DNA of 64,000 nt from Smittia aterrima (taxonomy: Eukaryota; Arthropoda; Insecta; Diptera; Chironomidae). The notes below the pieces were generated by a model. That model had not been told where the DNA came from. It did no database searches and saw nothing but the letters and a program-made list of their open reading frames with translations. The translations under genes were made by a program, and so were the position numbers. Of the stretch, positions 1-13,800 are shown piece after piece (position 1 is the stretch's first letter; every line of letters starts with the position of its first letter). The stretch spans positions 21,173,537 through 21,237,536 of the forward strand of contig CP093829.1 in NCBI GenBank assembly GCA_033063855.1, written 5' to 3'.

Positions 1-3000
1 ATCAGCATCCTAATGAAGTATTCAGTAGAAACGCCAACAATAACGTCTGATAAGTAAGTTGAACTAGAGCTCTCGAAGTTGTTGAATAAATTTTAATTGC
101 TAACTTTAATTGCTTACAGGTAAACTTCTAATTTCGATAGTTATCAAGGACAAAAGAACTGACTTCTTGTAAATAAAGTTTAAATTTTTACATAGATAAT
201 GTAAAATGAGTGAAATTCTTTCGTGGATATCAATCTGCGAATAATTATTTTTGTAAATGACAACCATTCTCTCTTTTAGTTATAACTTAAAGAAATCTCA
301 ATTTGTTTAATAAGAAATTAAATTGCCAACATTATGAGAGACTTTAGTTTTCATATTTCTACGCTTTGCAAAATGATACCGAACAGAATTAGCTTTTAAA
401 TAAATAATGAAGCTTAGACTGGTATGAGAAGCTTCAATTAATTCATGTGATTAGAAGCTTTTCTTGTTCTCGTTTGTCCTTCACTCTCATTTCGTCATAT
501 TCATGACTGTTAATGTGCTTGTATTATAAAAGCTTTGCGAAGATCATGAAATATCCGATTTCTTCATCAATTTCGAAAATCGAATCCGCTGCTGTCATTT
601 CCGCAGAGCTCTCTGCAAACCACAGACGACAAAAGCTGAAAAATTCGTAAAACTCAAAAAGAAGGAAACAAAAATTTATCGAGCTTTTTGTGGTAAAAAA
701 AATTAGAAGTTATGATGATGAAGATGAAAAAAAATAAACGTCCTCACTTCTTTCCCCCTTTGGAGCGAAATTCTCCAAGAAAAACTTTTACTTATCCTCA
801 TGTTTGTGAATAAGATGAAAGTACTGAAGCAAAAAAAGAGAAATAAAAAAATTAAATAATTGTTCAAGTGAAGAAGGAACATGAATGTTATGTTTAGGCT
901 TTAACTGAAGATTTTTTGCTTCACTACAACATGAAAACTAGATAAGCAATATTTAAAATATATTTCCCTGAATGAAAACTTTAGTTTTATAATTTAATTT
1001 CTAGACTTAAACTTCTTAACCGCCGTTCATGACAATTTTAAATTTATTCCTCATTTCTTCATTTTATTTAAACTTTTATTTGTTTGGTTTTCTGAGGTGG
1101 AACTGTGATAACAGAACGAAAAGTTTTTATAATCTTTAAAACGACACAACTGTCTGCCAGGTTTTAAAATGCAGTGGAATTAATTTCACAAATATTTAGG
1201 TTCTTTCGAATATTGACCTCTTGTTGCTGATAAGATATTAGGAGTAATAATAATAATAAAGCTACAGTTTGCATGAAGAAACTTTGAATCTTCCGAAGTA
1301 AAGTCGTACGAGGAGAATGCAAATTACTTTCAGAAACATTTCCCTTTTCCTTTAAATGCAACGCAGGATTGTGAACGACAAGAAATGAGATTTATTTTCA
1401 CGATATATCATTAAAAACTTACAGCAATAAAACTTAGTAACTTTCTCTTCCGAGAAAGCGACGTTTACTTAATAAAATAAATAAAATAGTGAATTTTCTA
1501 TTCCTTAAATGAAATCTCGTATATTTTAAAAGAAAAAAGCTGCTGAAGTAAGAAGAGAAAAAAATGTTCCATGCCGATTTAGAAACGATTCTGATCAGAC
1601 TCATCACCAATCATTGACATTGTAAAAATTAGAAAAGTAAGAGAAGCAATTCTTTAGTTTTGTATGTAACATTTTAATTAAAATTTTCCTAAATAAAGAA
1701 AAACTTGTTTAAAATCTCGAAGTGCACGTTTTTATTTTGTTTCGTTGCAGAATTCGCTCGTCGCTTCTGGTTGACAACTTTTCACAGATAAAACGACATG
1801 ATTTATTTACTTTACAAAATATGCAAAAGTTCTTTACTCTAACGAAACCGAAGGATGTGTTTTAAGAGAAGTCAACTCGAATTTTCTTTTACCCGAAAAT
1901 TGTTTGTTCAAACATCTTTAAACATTTTTCTTCTCTCTTTCTGTAAAATGGTTTTTTAAGCCTCGGGGCCAAACATTTTTATGGTGCCCTTACATAACTT
2001 GCTACAAGAACATAAATACTTGTTTGTCTACACTGTAAACTCCTTAGGAACATTAAAGACGACGATATCATTTTCAATTGTGAGCGGAAGTAGCCTTCAG
2101 TTAAAATATTTGAAAAGGATATGACGCAACTTTGATGAATATTTGTTATCGATGCTTTCATTCAATTTCAAAGAAGATTTTATTTTCAGATCGGAATAAG
2201 AAGATGTGTGAGATGGGTCGGCGATGTTTTTCCTCATTTTGATAGACGACGACATGACTCTCGAAAACAGAAGCAATCTTTTATCTTCTTTATCATCTTT
2301 TATGTCGCCCTCTTCTCCTCTCGTATTAGTTTGATCGGAAAAGAAGTGAAACGAATCCGAGAGGCGGAGATGAAAAAAGTTTCCTTCTTCGACACTCGAA
2401 CATAGTTTGTGGTAATCCCCCATCGTTTGTATACACAACACATCGAATAAATCGAATATAATAGAGAGATTTAGCCAATTTGTAAGTTCAAAAGAAAATC
2501 GAAGGAGATTTCAACTTGGAATGAAATAAGTTTTCCGATTTGGGCCACGAAATCATCTTGTATCGAGTGTCTGTGAATTTATGATGATCAATGAACTGCG
2601 TAATTCAGTTGACGTGATAATCCAAAGACAACATTCACGATCATTCGAATGCATTCTATCAAAACTGCTTTAGAATTCTGTTATCTCTCAATATTTCCCA
2701 ACCAGCGCTTTGCAGTAAAGTGTCGACATTTTTTTTCTGTAATCGAAAGAAAGCGAGAGAGACACACGACCACGTAATTCAAGATTGAATGAAGGAAATG
2801 GAAACGTTCACTGACTTTTATCAAAGTCAAATTATTGAATTTCTTTGATAATTCATTTCCTCGAAATTGCTTTCCCATTGAAAACTCTCATTCACACGTT
2901 TCGTGTTTGAATAGTTTCTCGTCTAAATGTCTCATCAATTTTCATAAATTACATTCCTGTTACTTTGTAAGACAACGTAACGAATGGCAAGGAAAATGTT

Positions 3001-3240
3001 TCCTTAAGAAAATGAGAGAGAAAAAATAATTCCTATTCTCCTCAACCTTTCATCGTCGCCTTTCCTCTTGTGCAATGTAATTTTTAATTACATTTTCCAC
3101 CATGCCTTTCATCTTTCCATCTCGCTTGATAAAAATGTGGCCATAGAAGTTTATGTAACGCTCTCGCTAGAAAAGGCGGCGGGTAATCATCAAAGCCAAA
3201 TAAATTCAATTATCACACAAAGGGAAAATTTACATTTCAA
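1..3240. other. Non-coding stretch, no gene recognised
   Basis: This part is AT-rich, with many stop codons in all frames. The longest open frames (about 60-114 codons) have no family resemblance, and the longest (2097-2441, minus) begins at a non-ATG codon. A TATAAAAG motif lies at about 525-532, but no coding start follows it. It could be intergenic or the intron of a gene outside the window; nothing here decides between them. Confidence 0.5.
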
Positions 3241-3540
3241 AAGTGTTCTCGGATGCGCTCTTGTCGTTTGAGGGATTTTTTTGGCGAGGGAGCATCCATC
3301 ACAACAACAACCACCTTCTGGACCTTCACAGCAAGAATCTTCCATCGATCAACGTTTTTTTCCGCTGCATTTACAACCTTAATTGCTCCTCTCAGACTAA
3401 GCAAATTACTATTAATTTTCCAATTGTTGAACAATGTAGAAACAACGAGACGAGAAAAAAACTTTCTCCATTCATTTTAATTGTCCTTGTAGCAATAATT
3501 TGCGACACCAAACACATAATGAGACATCTCCGGCAATATC

Positions 3541-4038
3541 ATGGAGCGTTTCCTGCTACTCATTGTTTTAGGCGCCATTTTCTCTTCAGACACGACACAA
3601 GAGCAGGCCCACGAGAATGACAATGGCGTTTTCCGCACCAAACATTTAACTGAAAGAAAAAAAGTCAGAACGTATGAAAGCAATTTTCAAGGCGTGAAAA
3701 TGAAAATTACTGTTAGTGAAACAGTCAACAGATTCAACATCAGCAATCAATTTTACTCTCAAAGTGATGTGCGACAGGAATTACTTTTAGCGTTGTGTAG
3801 CGTGAAGTGCAATCGCAGAGCTCGAGAATTTTTAATTAAAAATTTCTTCTGCTTATGCAAGCGACGCGAAAAAATTGTTTGGTTCATGTCGCGAATAGAA
3901 ATATTTCTAGGAAACATCAGAAAGTGTCATCAAAAATTCTTTTCGGCTGAAGTAACTTCCGATTGCTCAAATCCTTCATCAAAATTAAATAACTCAAACA
4001 TAAAATTGCGTAAAAGAGCTTTGCATGTCGCCGACTAA
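3541..4038 (+). CDS. Candidate single-exon secreted cysteine-containing protein (165 aa)
   Basis: I do not recognise a family. The frame opens at an ATG and encodes 165 residues. It starts with a typical secretion signal (MERFLLLIVLGAIFSS, cleavage near residue 16-20), followed by a polar, basic segment. There are six cysteines at about residues 86, 90, 104, 106, 129 and 142, including a CxxxC and a CxC pair, an even number that fits disulphide bonding outside the cell. An ORF this long is somewhat more than expected by chance in DNA this AT-rich, and the signal peptide at its very start supports it. An ATTAAA lies just after the stop. Against it: no homologue is recognised, and the promoter is unclear. 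It may be a fast-evolving secreted factor or a chance ORF. Confidence 0.4.
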   Translation: MERFLLLIVLGAIFSSDTTQEQAHENDNGVFRTKHLTERKKVRTYESNFQGVKMKITVSETVNRFNISNQFYSQSDVRQELLLALCSVKCNRRAREFLIKNFFCLCKRREKIVWFMSRIEIFLGNIRKCHQKFFSAEVTSDCSNPSSKLNNSNIKLRKRALHVAD

Positions 4039-4039
4039 A

Positions 4040-7000
4040 AGACAAACAATTAAACAAACGTCACATGTTTCTAATATCATGTTAGATGCGTACAGCATAA
4101 CAATTTGAACATTCAGTTTTTATAGCATTCTCCTCTTTGTTTATGTGTGACACGACAAGAATTTTCGCTTAATATTTTCCGTCATTGTGGGACTCATGAA
4201 ATCACATGTCCCAGCATAATTCGCTGAAGGTATCGGATGCTTTGAAATTTACGGTAATCAACAAATGCATCGCATTTCCTCTCATTCCCCAACATTCCAA
4301 ATTGCAATTAACATAAAACCGTTTATTGTTCTCACTTTTGTTTTACACACAGGGAATGGTCAGCGAGGCTTTTGCGGTGATTGCTCATTTGCATTTTGTC
4401 ATTTTACGGCGAATTCCTCCACCACGAACTCAACTGCACTAAAGATTGTGAAGGATTCATTCGAACTCCATGCACTGAATTCATTTTCCTTCTTCCCCAA
4501 ACTAACAATTTGCTTTATCGACGAACTGAAATCACTTTGCATAAATAATTATTTTATCGTGCGAGTATAAAAGTAAATTAATGCTTAACATTTCCTCCAG
4601 TTCATTTGAAATTCAGTTTTGCGCTGCTCGTACAATTTACAAAACTTTTCTACTTCACTTGCTAAGTCATCGATTTAAAAAAATTTACTTTTTAAAATTG
4701 AAAACTTTTATTTTCTTAAGTGTCGCAGATTATTTTTTATAATCTTCTTAGGACAGTAAAAATTTAATTGGCTTAGAGAATGCGGTGGGTCTGTTAGTCA
4801 GACGAAATAAATTATTTCAACCGTATGCTACGCTCTGTCTTTTTAATTAATCTCTTAAGGGTGTTACATGCGAAGGATTTGCTCACTTCATGCTCGTACC
4901 ATCAAATCAAAATTTCAAATAAAAACATAAAAAGCCCTAAAACCATTTCGCTCTTAAAATGCTAAAAAATTTGTTTCATTTGGTTTCATGAAGATCCGCA
5001 GGGAAATTTATGTTTGTCTGCCGCCTAAAAGTGAGAGTTCGTGGCGGAGAAATACCACGAGAAGTGGAGGTCGGCAGAATTTCATTTTTTTTACTTAATA
5101 AATCAAGCTCGGTAGTAACTTTGTTGCTGTTATCAGTTGAAAACAACTTTGGCTTAACCAGTGAGTTCGGAAATTAACTTATGGCTTATTCTAGCTTCAA
5201 ACTTCGAAGAGGAAATGGATTATTTTTATCACAACTCTAATGTTTGCCATGGTCGTGTGGTCTTTAATTTTCAAGCAATTTAACTAATCGATTTAACTAA
5301 TATTTCCATGTTTTGAATTTTCGACTTTTATAGGATCCCGGTCTCCCTGGTTCAAACCTTCCCCTCTCAATAATTAATAATGAATGAGATTTTAATGGCT
5401 CGAACTGTTAAAATAAGCATAGAACGGTCGTAAAACCAATCCGATGTAAAGCGATGCTTGGTAATAAAATGTTTCGGATGCGTAAAGACTTGAATTTACT
5501 TTTCGAAGTTTCGTTTTTAGTGTAACTCTAACACATGGCGAAGTAGGTTTATGCTTTTGGAAAAGGCTTTCATCGCAATGCCTGTCATATAGTCATTAAG
5601 TAAAGTGTTTCTTCGTGTATTCATGGAAGTATCAATAACAATGCACATTTCAAAATTACAGAGAACGTCACGTAAACTTTTACTGCAATAAAAGAAATTG
5701 CAGCTGCAAAATGTAATTGCATGGAAAACTAGCTTTTCCATTTGTATTACTTGTGATTGTTTGAATGTGAACAGCTTTATAACAGGCTCTCTCGATGTTG
5801 AATCATGCAATGGAAAGTCGCCGATTTTAGAGATTACAATAATGAAAAATAAAAAAGAGAAATTTGAGTTGGGAGATCAGCTTTGAAAGGATTTCTCTCT
5901 GGGTTTGAGTTAAATTTAACTTTCGCCTCAAAGTCAGCAAAAATTCCCAGACAAAATTTCTCCCAGGCTCGTCTCGATTTCGAGAACTTTGAAATTCTAT
6001 TCCTGTCTTTGATTTAAGAGACGAACTTTGTGTTCATTGAAGTAAAGCTACTCGAGATCGTTAAAACTTATGACAACCCGAAAATGTTTTCTCATTTTGA
6101 TTTGCTTGTGCAATGAAATCTCGAAAAACTTTTTTGTTCTCTATTTCAGCAGCTTATCAATAAGTTGAATACATTCAACTGAAGTTCGACTTTTTAAAAA
6201 GGAATTAAAGTCACTTGAAATATCAACTTTTTATCTTTAATGGAAGTTTCAAAGCAGGAAACTCTACAGAATAAAACAAATGAAGGACTTTGCACTTGCA
6301 CACGTATGAATTCTTAAGCCCACACCTTCAGGAATTTAATCTTACCCTCTTGAACTGGCGTGTCTGAACAGCCGGAAATTCTCCTTCAGAAAAATGTTGC
6401 TTAGTGTTTGCCAAAGTTTTACATAAAACTTAATTTAATAACACTTTGTAACACGTTTTGTTTCGCAGTTTTGCGGCTTCCTTCTCGAACCATTCTTCTC
6501 TACGCTTTTTTCCGGCGGATCAACATTTTTCTCGAAAATGTTAAGCTTCCATTGCGAATTCAGCTCGTCGCATGTCAAACAACTTACACCAATTCACTGA
6601 TTTCTCTCTTCCACACACAAACAGAGCAAACAATGAAGTTCAATAAAATAAACTTTTCGCGTATGTTTGATGACAGTTGAAGTTGGAGACAAACAGTTCA
6701 ACGGGAAATTGTCTTTGGGGTAGATTTTCGGATAAAAAAATAATCGTTAACTTAAACTGAGCATTGCGGGGAAATACGTTCACCTGCTTTCTTAATAATT
6801 TAGCGAGCACTGTCAGAAAGTTTTGACTGCTTGAAGTTTTAAGTAGAATTGCGCAAAACAAAAATCATTTTTGAATGTGAAATGACAAATAAGCTTTCAA
6901 TGACTTTGTTTGCTTTTATTGCGATCCTCGCATTTTAATTCTTCCGCTACACTGAATTTTATTTTATTTTTCCTCTTTAGCTGGGCAGCCTTTTTTTTCC

Positions 7001-7850
7001 CCGATAAAGTGATAAAAATGAATGTCAAATTTGAGGATATTCGAGGGAAATACGAGAGAACTCTTCTCTCATACACCTGAAAGCTGTAACAAAAAGCCAT
7101 AAACATTTCCTGTTTCGTGTAGGAATGGAATAACTGGCGAACCATTAGGGAATTTGTAAGATATAAAACATAATCGTAAAAGCGTATAATTCAGCAAAGC
7201 GAAGCTTTAACTCAAAGACACGGGTGAAAATTCGTGTGCAAGTGCCTCGTTAAACTTTACTGATGGAAAAATCTGAATTTTTGTTTCGAAAATTTCTTCA
7301 ACGAAAATCAAGAGAGGAAAACAAAGACGTGAGATATTTTTTAAAAGATGGTTTTGTTTATTTGATAGTTTTTTCTTAAAAATTAGCACCAGCCTTATAT
7401 GTGAAAATTTAAACCTTAAAGCCTATGGACACTTAAATCTAAGCTTATCCTTTAGTCAATGAAAATTCGTGATTTAAATTATTATTAAAGTCTTAAAAAC
7501 TTGGATTGATATTGCTATATTGATTTGTTACCGAGGTTTCCTCTCGCAGCTGCTGAGTTCACTGAGCAGCTCTCAAAAAAAAAATGTTTAATTTTAACGT
7601 GAACATCAGTGGAGTAGTCTAAGTAGTTTGTTTTAAAAATCTTTAAAACATTCTTCGTTGGTTTGTAATTCTACTTTATCGTGCTAAACTTAATTATAAA
7701 ATTCTATGACATCCATACTTCTACTGTTACACTACGCAATGTCTTCAGATGATTCAATAAAACGGAATTGAATTCACGATTGTTGCACTTTCTTCGTTTC
7801 TACGATATTATTTGAACTTTTTTTCATAATGCTTTTCCTATTCTCAAATG
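4040..7850. other. Non-coding stretch between candidate ORF and Semaphorin-2a
   Basis: No exon is recognisable. Small frames at 4265-4570 and 6408-6680 have no domain, and their composition matches translated AT-rich non-coding DNA. A TATAAAAG motif at about 4566-4573 has no coding sequence after it. The right end probably contains the 3' UTR of Semaphorin-2a, which is transcribed leftward, but I could not place a poly(A) signal with confidence. Confidence 0.5.
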
Positions 7851-7852
7851 TT

Positions 7853-10800
7853 TCAGTTCTTCAATATATCGTTGTTGCTCGAGTTCTGCGGTGTGGAACA
7901 TTGCTGTGAATAAATAAAAGAATTGTCTTGATCTGTCTCTCTTCATTTATGTCTGTGACTAAGAAAATTTCTCTCTGAGACAAACTTGAGTTCGCTGAAC
8001 AAGGGAAATCAAATTAATCATGCAACGAGTTAAATTTTCAGAACTTGTCTCAGAACTTTCAAATGAAAAATAAACTTTGCGACATTTCCAATGTAATTTT
8101 ATATTTCAACTTACTGCTTGCTTTTTCTCCCAAGTCTTCATCGCTGTTTTATATTTTTCAAACTCATGACACCAATCGGCATAGATTTTCTGATAATCGT
8201 TGCCTTTACTCGGTGCAGTGCATCTGTTAGACGAGAGTCAATGAATGTTTATCCGTTTGTCAATATTTCTATCAAAATGTCTCTTACCTATGAGCGTCAA
8301 CATTTATGACATAACTACAAAGCAACGAGCCACCCAAATGACAATCATAGCGTCCTGCATCGTTCTCATGTGCTGCCACAATCACTAATCCTCTTTCAGT
8401 CGTTTCGATGTGTTTGTGGACGTTGTATCTAATTTCATAACTATTTTTAGTGCGGTCATTCGGGAGAGAGAGTGAGAGAGAGTGCGATAGAGAAAAACAA
8501 GTTAAGGGAATTACGAACGTTACTATTAACTGTTTAATGTTTCCATTACCGTCCATTATCTTTCGAATGATGATACCAGACAACTTGTTGATCTCTCAGA
8601 ATCTCTGGTACAGTCTCAAAACATCCCAAATGTATGCTCTGTCCATATGTTACAATAATTTTAGTCTTTGCGATACTCAAATCGCAAATGTCGTTCGTTT
8701 CATTGGCAACATCCTGGCGTATCGAGTAAATAAAGTTCCATTAGGTCAAATTCGTGAACTATTTTTAATAAATTCTCACCTGTAATAATCCCAACTTGTA
8801 AGGCTTGCACGATGCTGCCTCGTGATCCCATCCACAATAAGGATCCTTCACACATCGGAAGCAACTGTCATAGCGATGGCTGCACATTTCCAAATCAATT
8901 TGCTTGATGCGATGATCTGTCGATGCGTAAAGGGATTTTCTCTTTTGCGAGATCTCCATTACTTGAATTGCTTCGTTTTGTGCAATCTCGAAAATATCCA
9001 AAAGCTTTGATTTGATTTCTCCATTTTGCATAAATTGAACAATTTTGTAGATTCGTCCGTTGCTGGTTCCGATGTAAAAGACTTTGAATTCTTGATTTCG
9101 AACCTGATTGCGAATTCTAGTGGAAGACATAAATTTATGTAAAACAATATTTTGCATGTTCGTTGCTTTGCTCACTTGTCAACAGCCAATTTCGTGAACA
9201 CTAAGTCGCGCTTGTAAAAAACTGGATTGTTATGCTCGTGGTTAACGGGCTTATCCATAAGCGGATGCGAGCGAATAAAATTTACGACGGCGTCAGGTAA
9301 GTTTGCAGTTCCATCGACACATGTTCCCGGGCCTATAAAAACAAAGAATTATTTCCAATTATTTAAAACTCTATCGATGAGAGATTATGGAACTTACGTG
9401 GTTCAGGTACTTTCGAGTTCAACACTGGCAGCCACGCTGAATTGGAACTCGCTTGTTCCTTGAATTTCCCTTTAAAAGTCGCTTGAATCTCGCCAATATC
9501 GAAACTACAGACAGCTGAGCCAACCAACCCATTTGTGCTCGTGGTGAACGTTGCATAAAATTTGGTTTTGTCGCTTGGGATCTGATAAACTGATTGAATC
9601 TCGTTGAAATAAAACGGAAACTCCCCGGAGATACTGCAGTTGAGACGAGCTTTAAGGTAAGTGACCCAGTTCTGGCTGAGAATGTTCTTGCCGCCTGTGT
9701 CCTTTTTGCAAACGCGAGCAACACGTGAATACACCGCTTTGCCACAATTGATGTACTCGACAGCTGTCTCACGGAAAAAGAAGTAAACATATTCGCCGAC
9801 ATCAAACGATCCCACAAAGTTCGGCTCTGAAAAGGAAAGAGAAATAATTTAATCGATAAACTTCTTTAAGAACTTTTCCGGGAGCTTCCTTGTTTCCATT
9901 AACTTTGAATAAATAATTAAGACAGAAACTCACTGTCGAGCCACTTCGAGTCGTATTTCAGCGTTCGCTTGAAATTATATTCCTTGCGACCCGAAGTTAT
10001 GTTGAAAATATCCGCTCGGAAAATGACTGAATCAGCTTTCGTGAACTCCGCGTTCGTCCCCGAATACTAAATATCGGAAACAAAGCAATATACTTAACGT
10101 TTGTAAAGCAAGGGTTGTTAATTATAAATTACCAATGCTGAGAAGCCGCCAGGATTTCCTTTCTCGACGTATATTGCTGTTGAATTGTCAATTGGATCGT
10201 ATGGACACTTTCCGATTCCCATTCCAATTCCTGGTAGCAGCTCCGATCTCGGTAAGTGAGTTAGATTTGTCTAAATTGAAAATTGACGAGTAATGTAAAT
10301 AAAATATTTAAAAAAATTGAAAACTTCACTCACAAAAATAATGTAATCCTTGGGATTGTGAGCATTAGTTCCGCAGACGTAGAGACGATTGCTGTCCAAT
10401 TTTTGAACGACACGGATGTGATTCCGACAGTCAAAAAGCTGATGAATAACCAAACGAATAAATAAGTAAAGCTCTTAAATTATTTTGTGAACTGAATTGT
10501 CAATTTTAGCACTCACTCGACTTTTTCCTTTAGACTCGCAATTGAGAACATCGCTGGATGTTGGCTCGAGTAAAATTTGATCTTTCTGCAAATATATTTC
10601 AATTGAAAATCTCGTTCGATGGAAATATGTCATTCTCACCTCGCAGCTCGTTTTGCTGATATCATCCAAATAAAGTTTTGAGATCCGGTCCCTGAAAGAC
10701 GCAAAAAATGATTCGCCTCGTCATTATTTTGTATGTTTCATATGAAACATCTAAATCTGTGAGTGATTCTTTCTGACTGTCACTAACGCACGAGTGAGAC

Positions 10801-13800
10801 AGAAAGAAAAAACTTTGAAAGAAGCTGAAGACACTTTCATGTCGCATCATGGGCTTTTCCCGACGGAAACACATTTTAAACTTAACGAAAACTTTGCCAT
10901 TAAATATTTCCCAATAAAAAGAGAAACCACGACAGAAATAAAAATTGTCTGTTCTCCATATTTGGCAACCATTTCATTTGAAAATCCAACAAAAGTTCAA
11001 GAGTATTCAACATTAAAACTAATGAATTGCAAAAAAATAAACTTTTCAAGTGGATATCGAACTCAAGTTTACTCACATGGATCCAACGTAGAGCGCATCC
11101 CTCTCCTCATCCAAGTAAAACGTTCGATAATGTAATTTGCCGCACGTAAACTCTCGAACATTGTCTGGAAAAGAAAAACATTTTTAAACGTTTTGCAATG
11201 ATCACGTGGTTTTCTATGAATCGATGATTAACATATCAACGTGGAGCGATAATAAAAGAGACATAGATGTCATAGATATTTCCTCGTTTTTTGAACCGCG
11301 CGCTATCTTTGGAAAGTTCCATTTTGATAACAAAGATTTAGTTATCGGAAGAAGCAAAAAAAAAATCGCGACCGTTAATCGAGTTAAGACTTCGCACATT
11401 TCCGACATTCGTAGTTCAAGTTTGATTAAGATCAGAAGCCAAAATTCGATTTCTTCCATCACTAAAAGCTAATAATTCGTGAAAAATTAATTAAAACAAC
11501 TCGCTAATTGAGAATCGTGCTTGACAAAAATTTAAAGACGTCTGCCTCGCTATCATCAAAAATCTTTAATCTCTTCATCAGTTGAATATTATTAACACAA
11601 GCGGAAGCATTAAAGGTTTTTAGTTCTTTCGCAATATTTTGTTTTTCGATTAAAAGTGATTTGAAAAGTTCAGAGAAAAGAAAATAATTTTCATCCTCAA
11701 GTCGTCAGCTCTTGAGATAGACAATCAAAAGTTTTAAGGTTTTAAGCTACTTTCTGCAAGCTCATCACTCATTATTTTCCTTCTGGATGAATCATCCCGT
11801 GTTATTCACTCTACGATCACTATCTTATCGAGTCTTATCAGATCCTCCTCAAATCTTTTTAAAACTCGCTTCGCACCTGACTAGAAAATTAAAAACAAAA
11901 CGGTCTGCCGAGTTGTCGAAATTTTATCTTTGGTTTGAAAGAAAAGTTTTATGAAGGAACGTGATGAGAAAATAATCTTGAAGACTGAGTTGCGAAAAAA
12001 AAGGAGAACTTTGAGTGTTTCTTCATCGAAGAGTTTTGTTTTTAGTCAAAACATTTGAAAGCAAAGTTGTCAAAATATTTCTTTCCTTTGTTTCTTTAGG
12101 AATTATCACAGCAAAATGAAATCTTTGTTGATTGTCTTCTTCGCTGTCTTCGTCACGACCACAACGTCAGAGTTTCTGGAAGATCTGCTGTCAGGCAATT
12201 TCAGTGATCTAAGACCTAGCAAAGCTTCACTCGAAGAAAGCGACGAAGTTCTTATGGAACAATGCTCGGAGAGATCAAAAGGAAGCTTCACGTTCTTTGA
12301 TTATTCTGTTGTGATTGCGATGTTGACTGTTTCATTAAAAATTGGATTGTTTTATGGATATTGCCATAAGTCGTCATCTGCCGATGCTTCACAAAGTCAA
12401 TCAAAAATGGGATTGTTTCCTGTTACGTTGAGTCTCGCGACAAGCTTTGTCACAGCGATCGAACTGCTTGGCAACCCCGCCGAGATGTATTTCTATGGAA
12501 CTCAGTTCTCTCTCATTGGTAAACAATTCCTTGACTTCATGATACATTTCAAGCGGAAAAATTAACAACCTTTTATTATAAATTGTTTCAGTCATCTCAA
12601 TGCTTCTCGTCATTCCGGTGGCTGTGAAAATCTTCTATCCCATTTATCACGATATGCAGTTGACTTCATGCTACGAATATTTGGGAGTGCGGTTTGGCAA
12701 GGAGATGAGACTGATGGGAGCAATCCTTTACATTATTCAAATGTGCTTTTACACGTAAATAAGTTTGTCCTTTAACTTTTAGATTAGAGAGAACTAACGT
12801 TTCTCTTTTAGGTCAGTGTCGGTTTTAGCGCCAGCGATTGCTTTATCAAAGGCGACTGGACTTAACACGAGACTAGCCATCGTGTTGATTTACGTTGTTT
12901 GCGTTTTCTATTCGAGTCAAGGTGGACTCAAAGCAGGTAAAGTCTGACACTGAATTGAATGGAAAACATTTTCTAATTTAAATATTTCTTCAAGTTATCA
13001 TTGCTGACACTTTTCAGGTTTGATTAATAATTGACATTCAAGCCTCGAGATTTAATAACTTTCATTTCAAAGGCTTGCGTTCTCTTCATATCGATGATTC
13101 TTATCGTTTGCCTTGGAACTTATTATCAAACTGGCGGCATCTCAGAAATCTTTGCGATTGCAGAGAAAAACGATCGACTTGAATTTCTAAAGTAATTTTC
13201 TTCATGAAATTCGAGAAGTTTGAATATAAAACTTTTTTCTTTTCAGCTTTGATCCGAATCCTCAAACACGTCACTCAGTCTTTTCAGTCGTAATTGGTGG
13301 GTTTTTCTACTGGACGTCGCTTCTATGCGTCAATCAAGGTATCGATTGTCAAATTAAAATTATTTTTAGAAACTAAATTTTTATTTCTCTTTCAGCAACT
13401 GTCCAAAAAGCAATGTCACTTAGAAGTCTGGCAAAAGCGAAAATTGCTTTAACCGTATGTATTGGAGAAAAAACTTTGTTAAGGGCTTTCCATCCGAAGT
13501 TGTTTGTCTGTCCATCTGTTGTGCGGAAAGTTCATTGAACATTCAAGTGGAAAAAATTCGATCTCGAACTGCTGCATCGCTTTCTTTCCAACTTTTCTAT
13601 TCGATTAAGCTTACGCTTCTCTCTTTTAGGTTTCTGTTCTTGGATTAGTAACAGTCTTTCTTGTTAACTTCTATACTGGATTGATGGCTTTCGCACGTTA
13701 TGAGAACTGTGATCCAATGAAATCCGGACAAATTGATGCCATAGACCAGCTGATGCCTTTTTACGTGATGGACAATTTTGGACACATCAAATTTTTCGTT

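Noticed and set aside
2097..2441. 114-codon minus-strand frame
   Set aside because: It starts at a non-ATG codon, has no signal or domain, and its length is expected by chance.
4566..4573. TATAAAAG motif
   Set aside because: No coding start or transcript structure follows it; such motifs are common by chance in AT-rich DNA.
5330..5370. GGTTCAAAC string resembling a tRNA T-loop
   Set aside because: No matching acceptor, D or anticodon stems could be drawn around it.
8455..8495. GA-rich run in Semaphorin-2a
   Set aside because: On the coding strand it is just the pyrimidine-rich part of a short intron ahead of an acceptor, not a separate repeat element.
9419..9817. 132-codon minus-strand frame
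   Set aside because: It overlaps the true Semaphorin-2a exon 9398-9826 in another frame of the same strand; the real frame has clear family strings.
10794..11135. 113-codon plus-strand frame
   Set aside because: It is antisense to a Semaphorin-2a exon and intron, with no motif or splice support.
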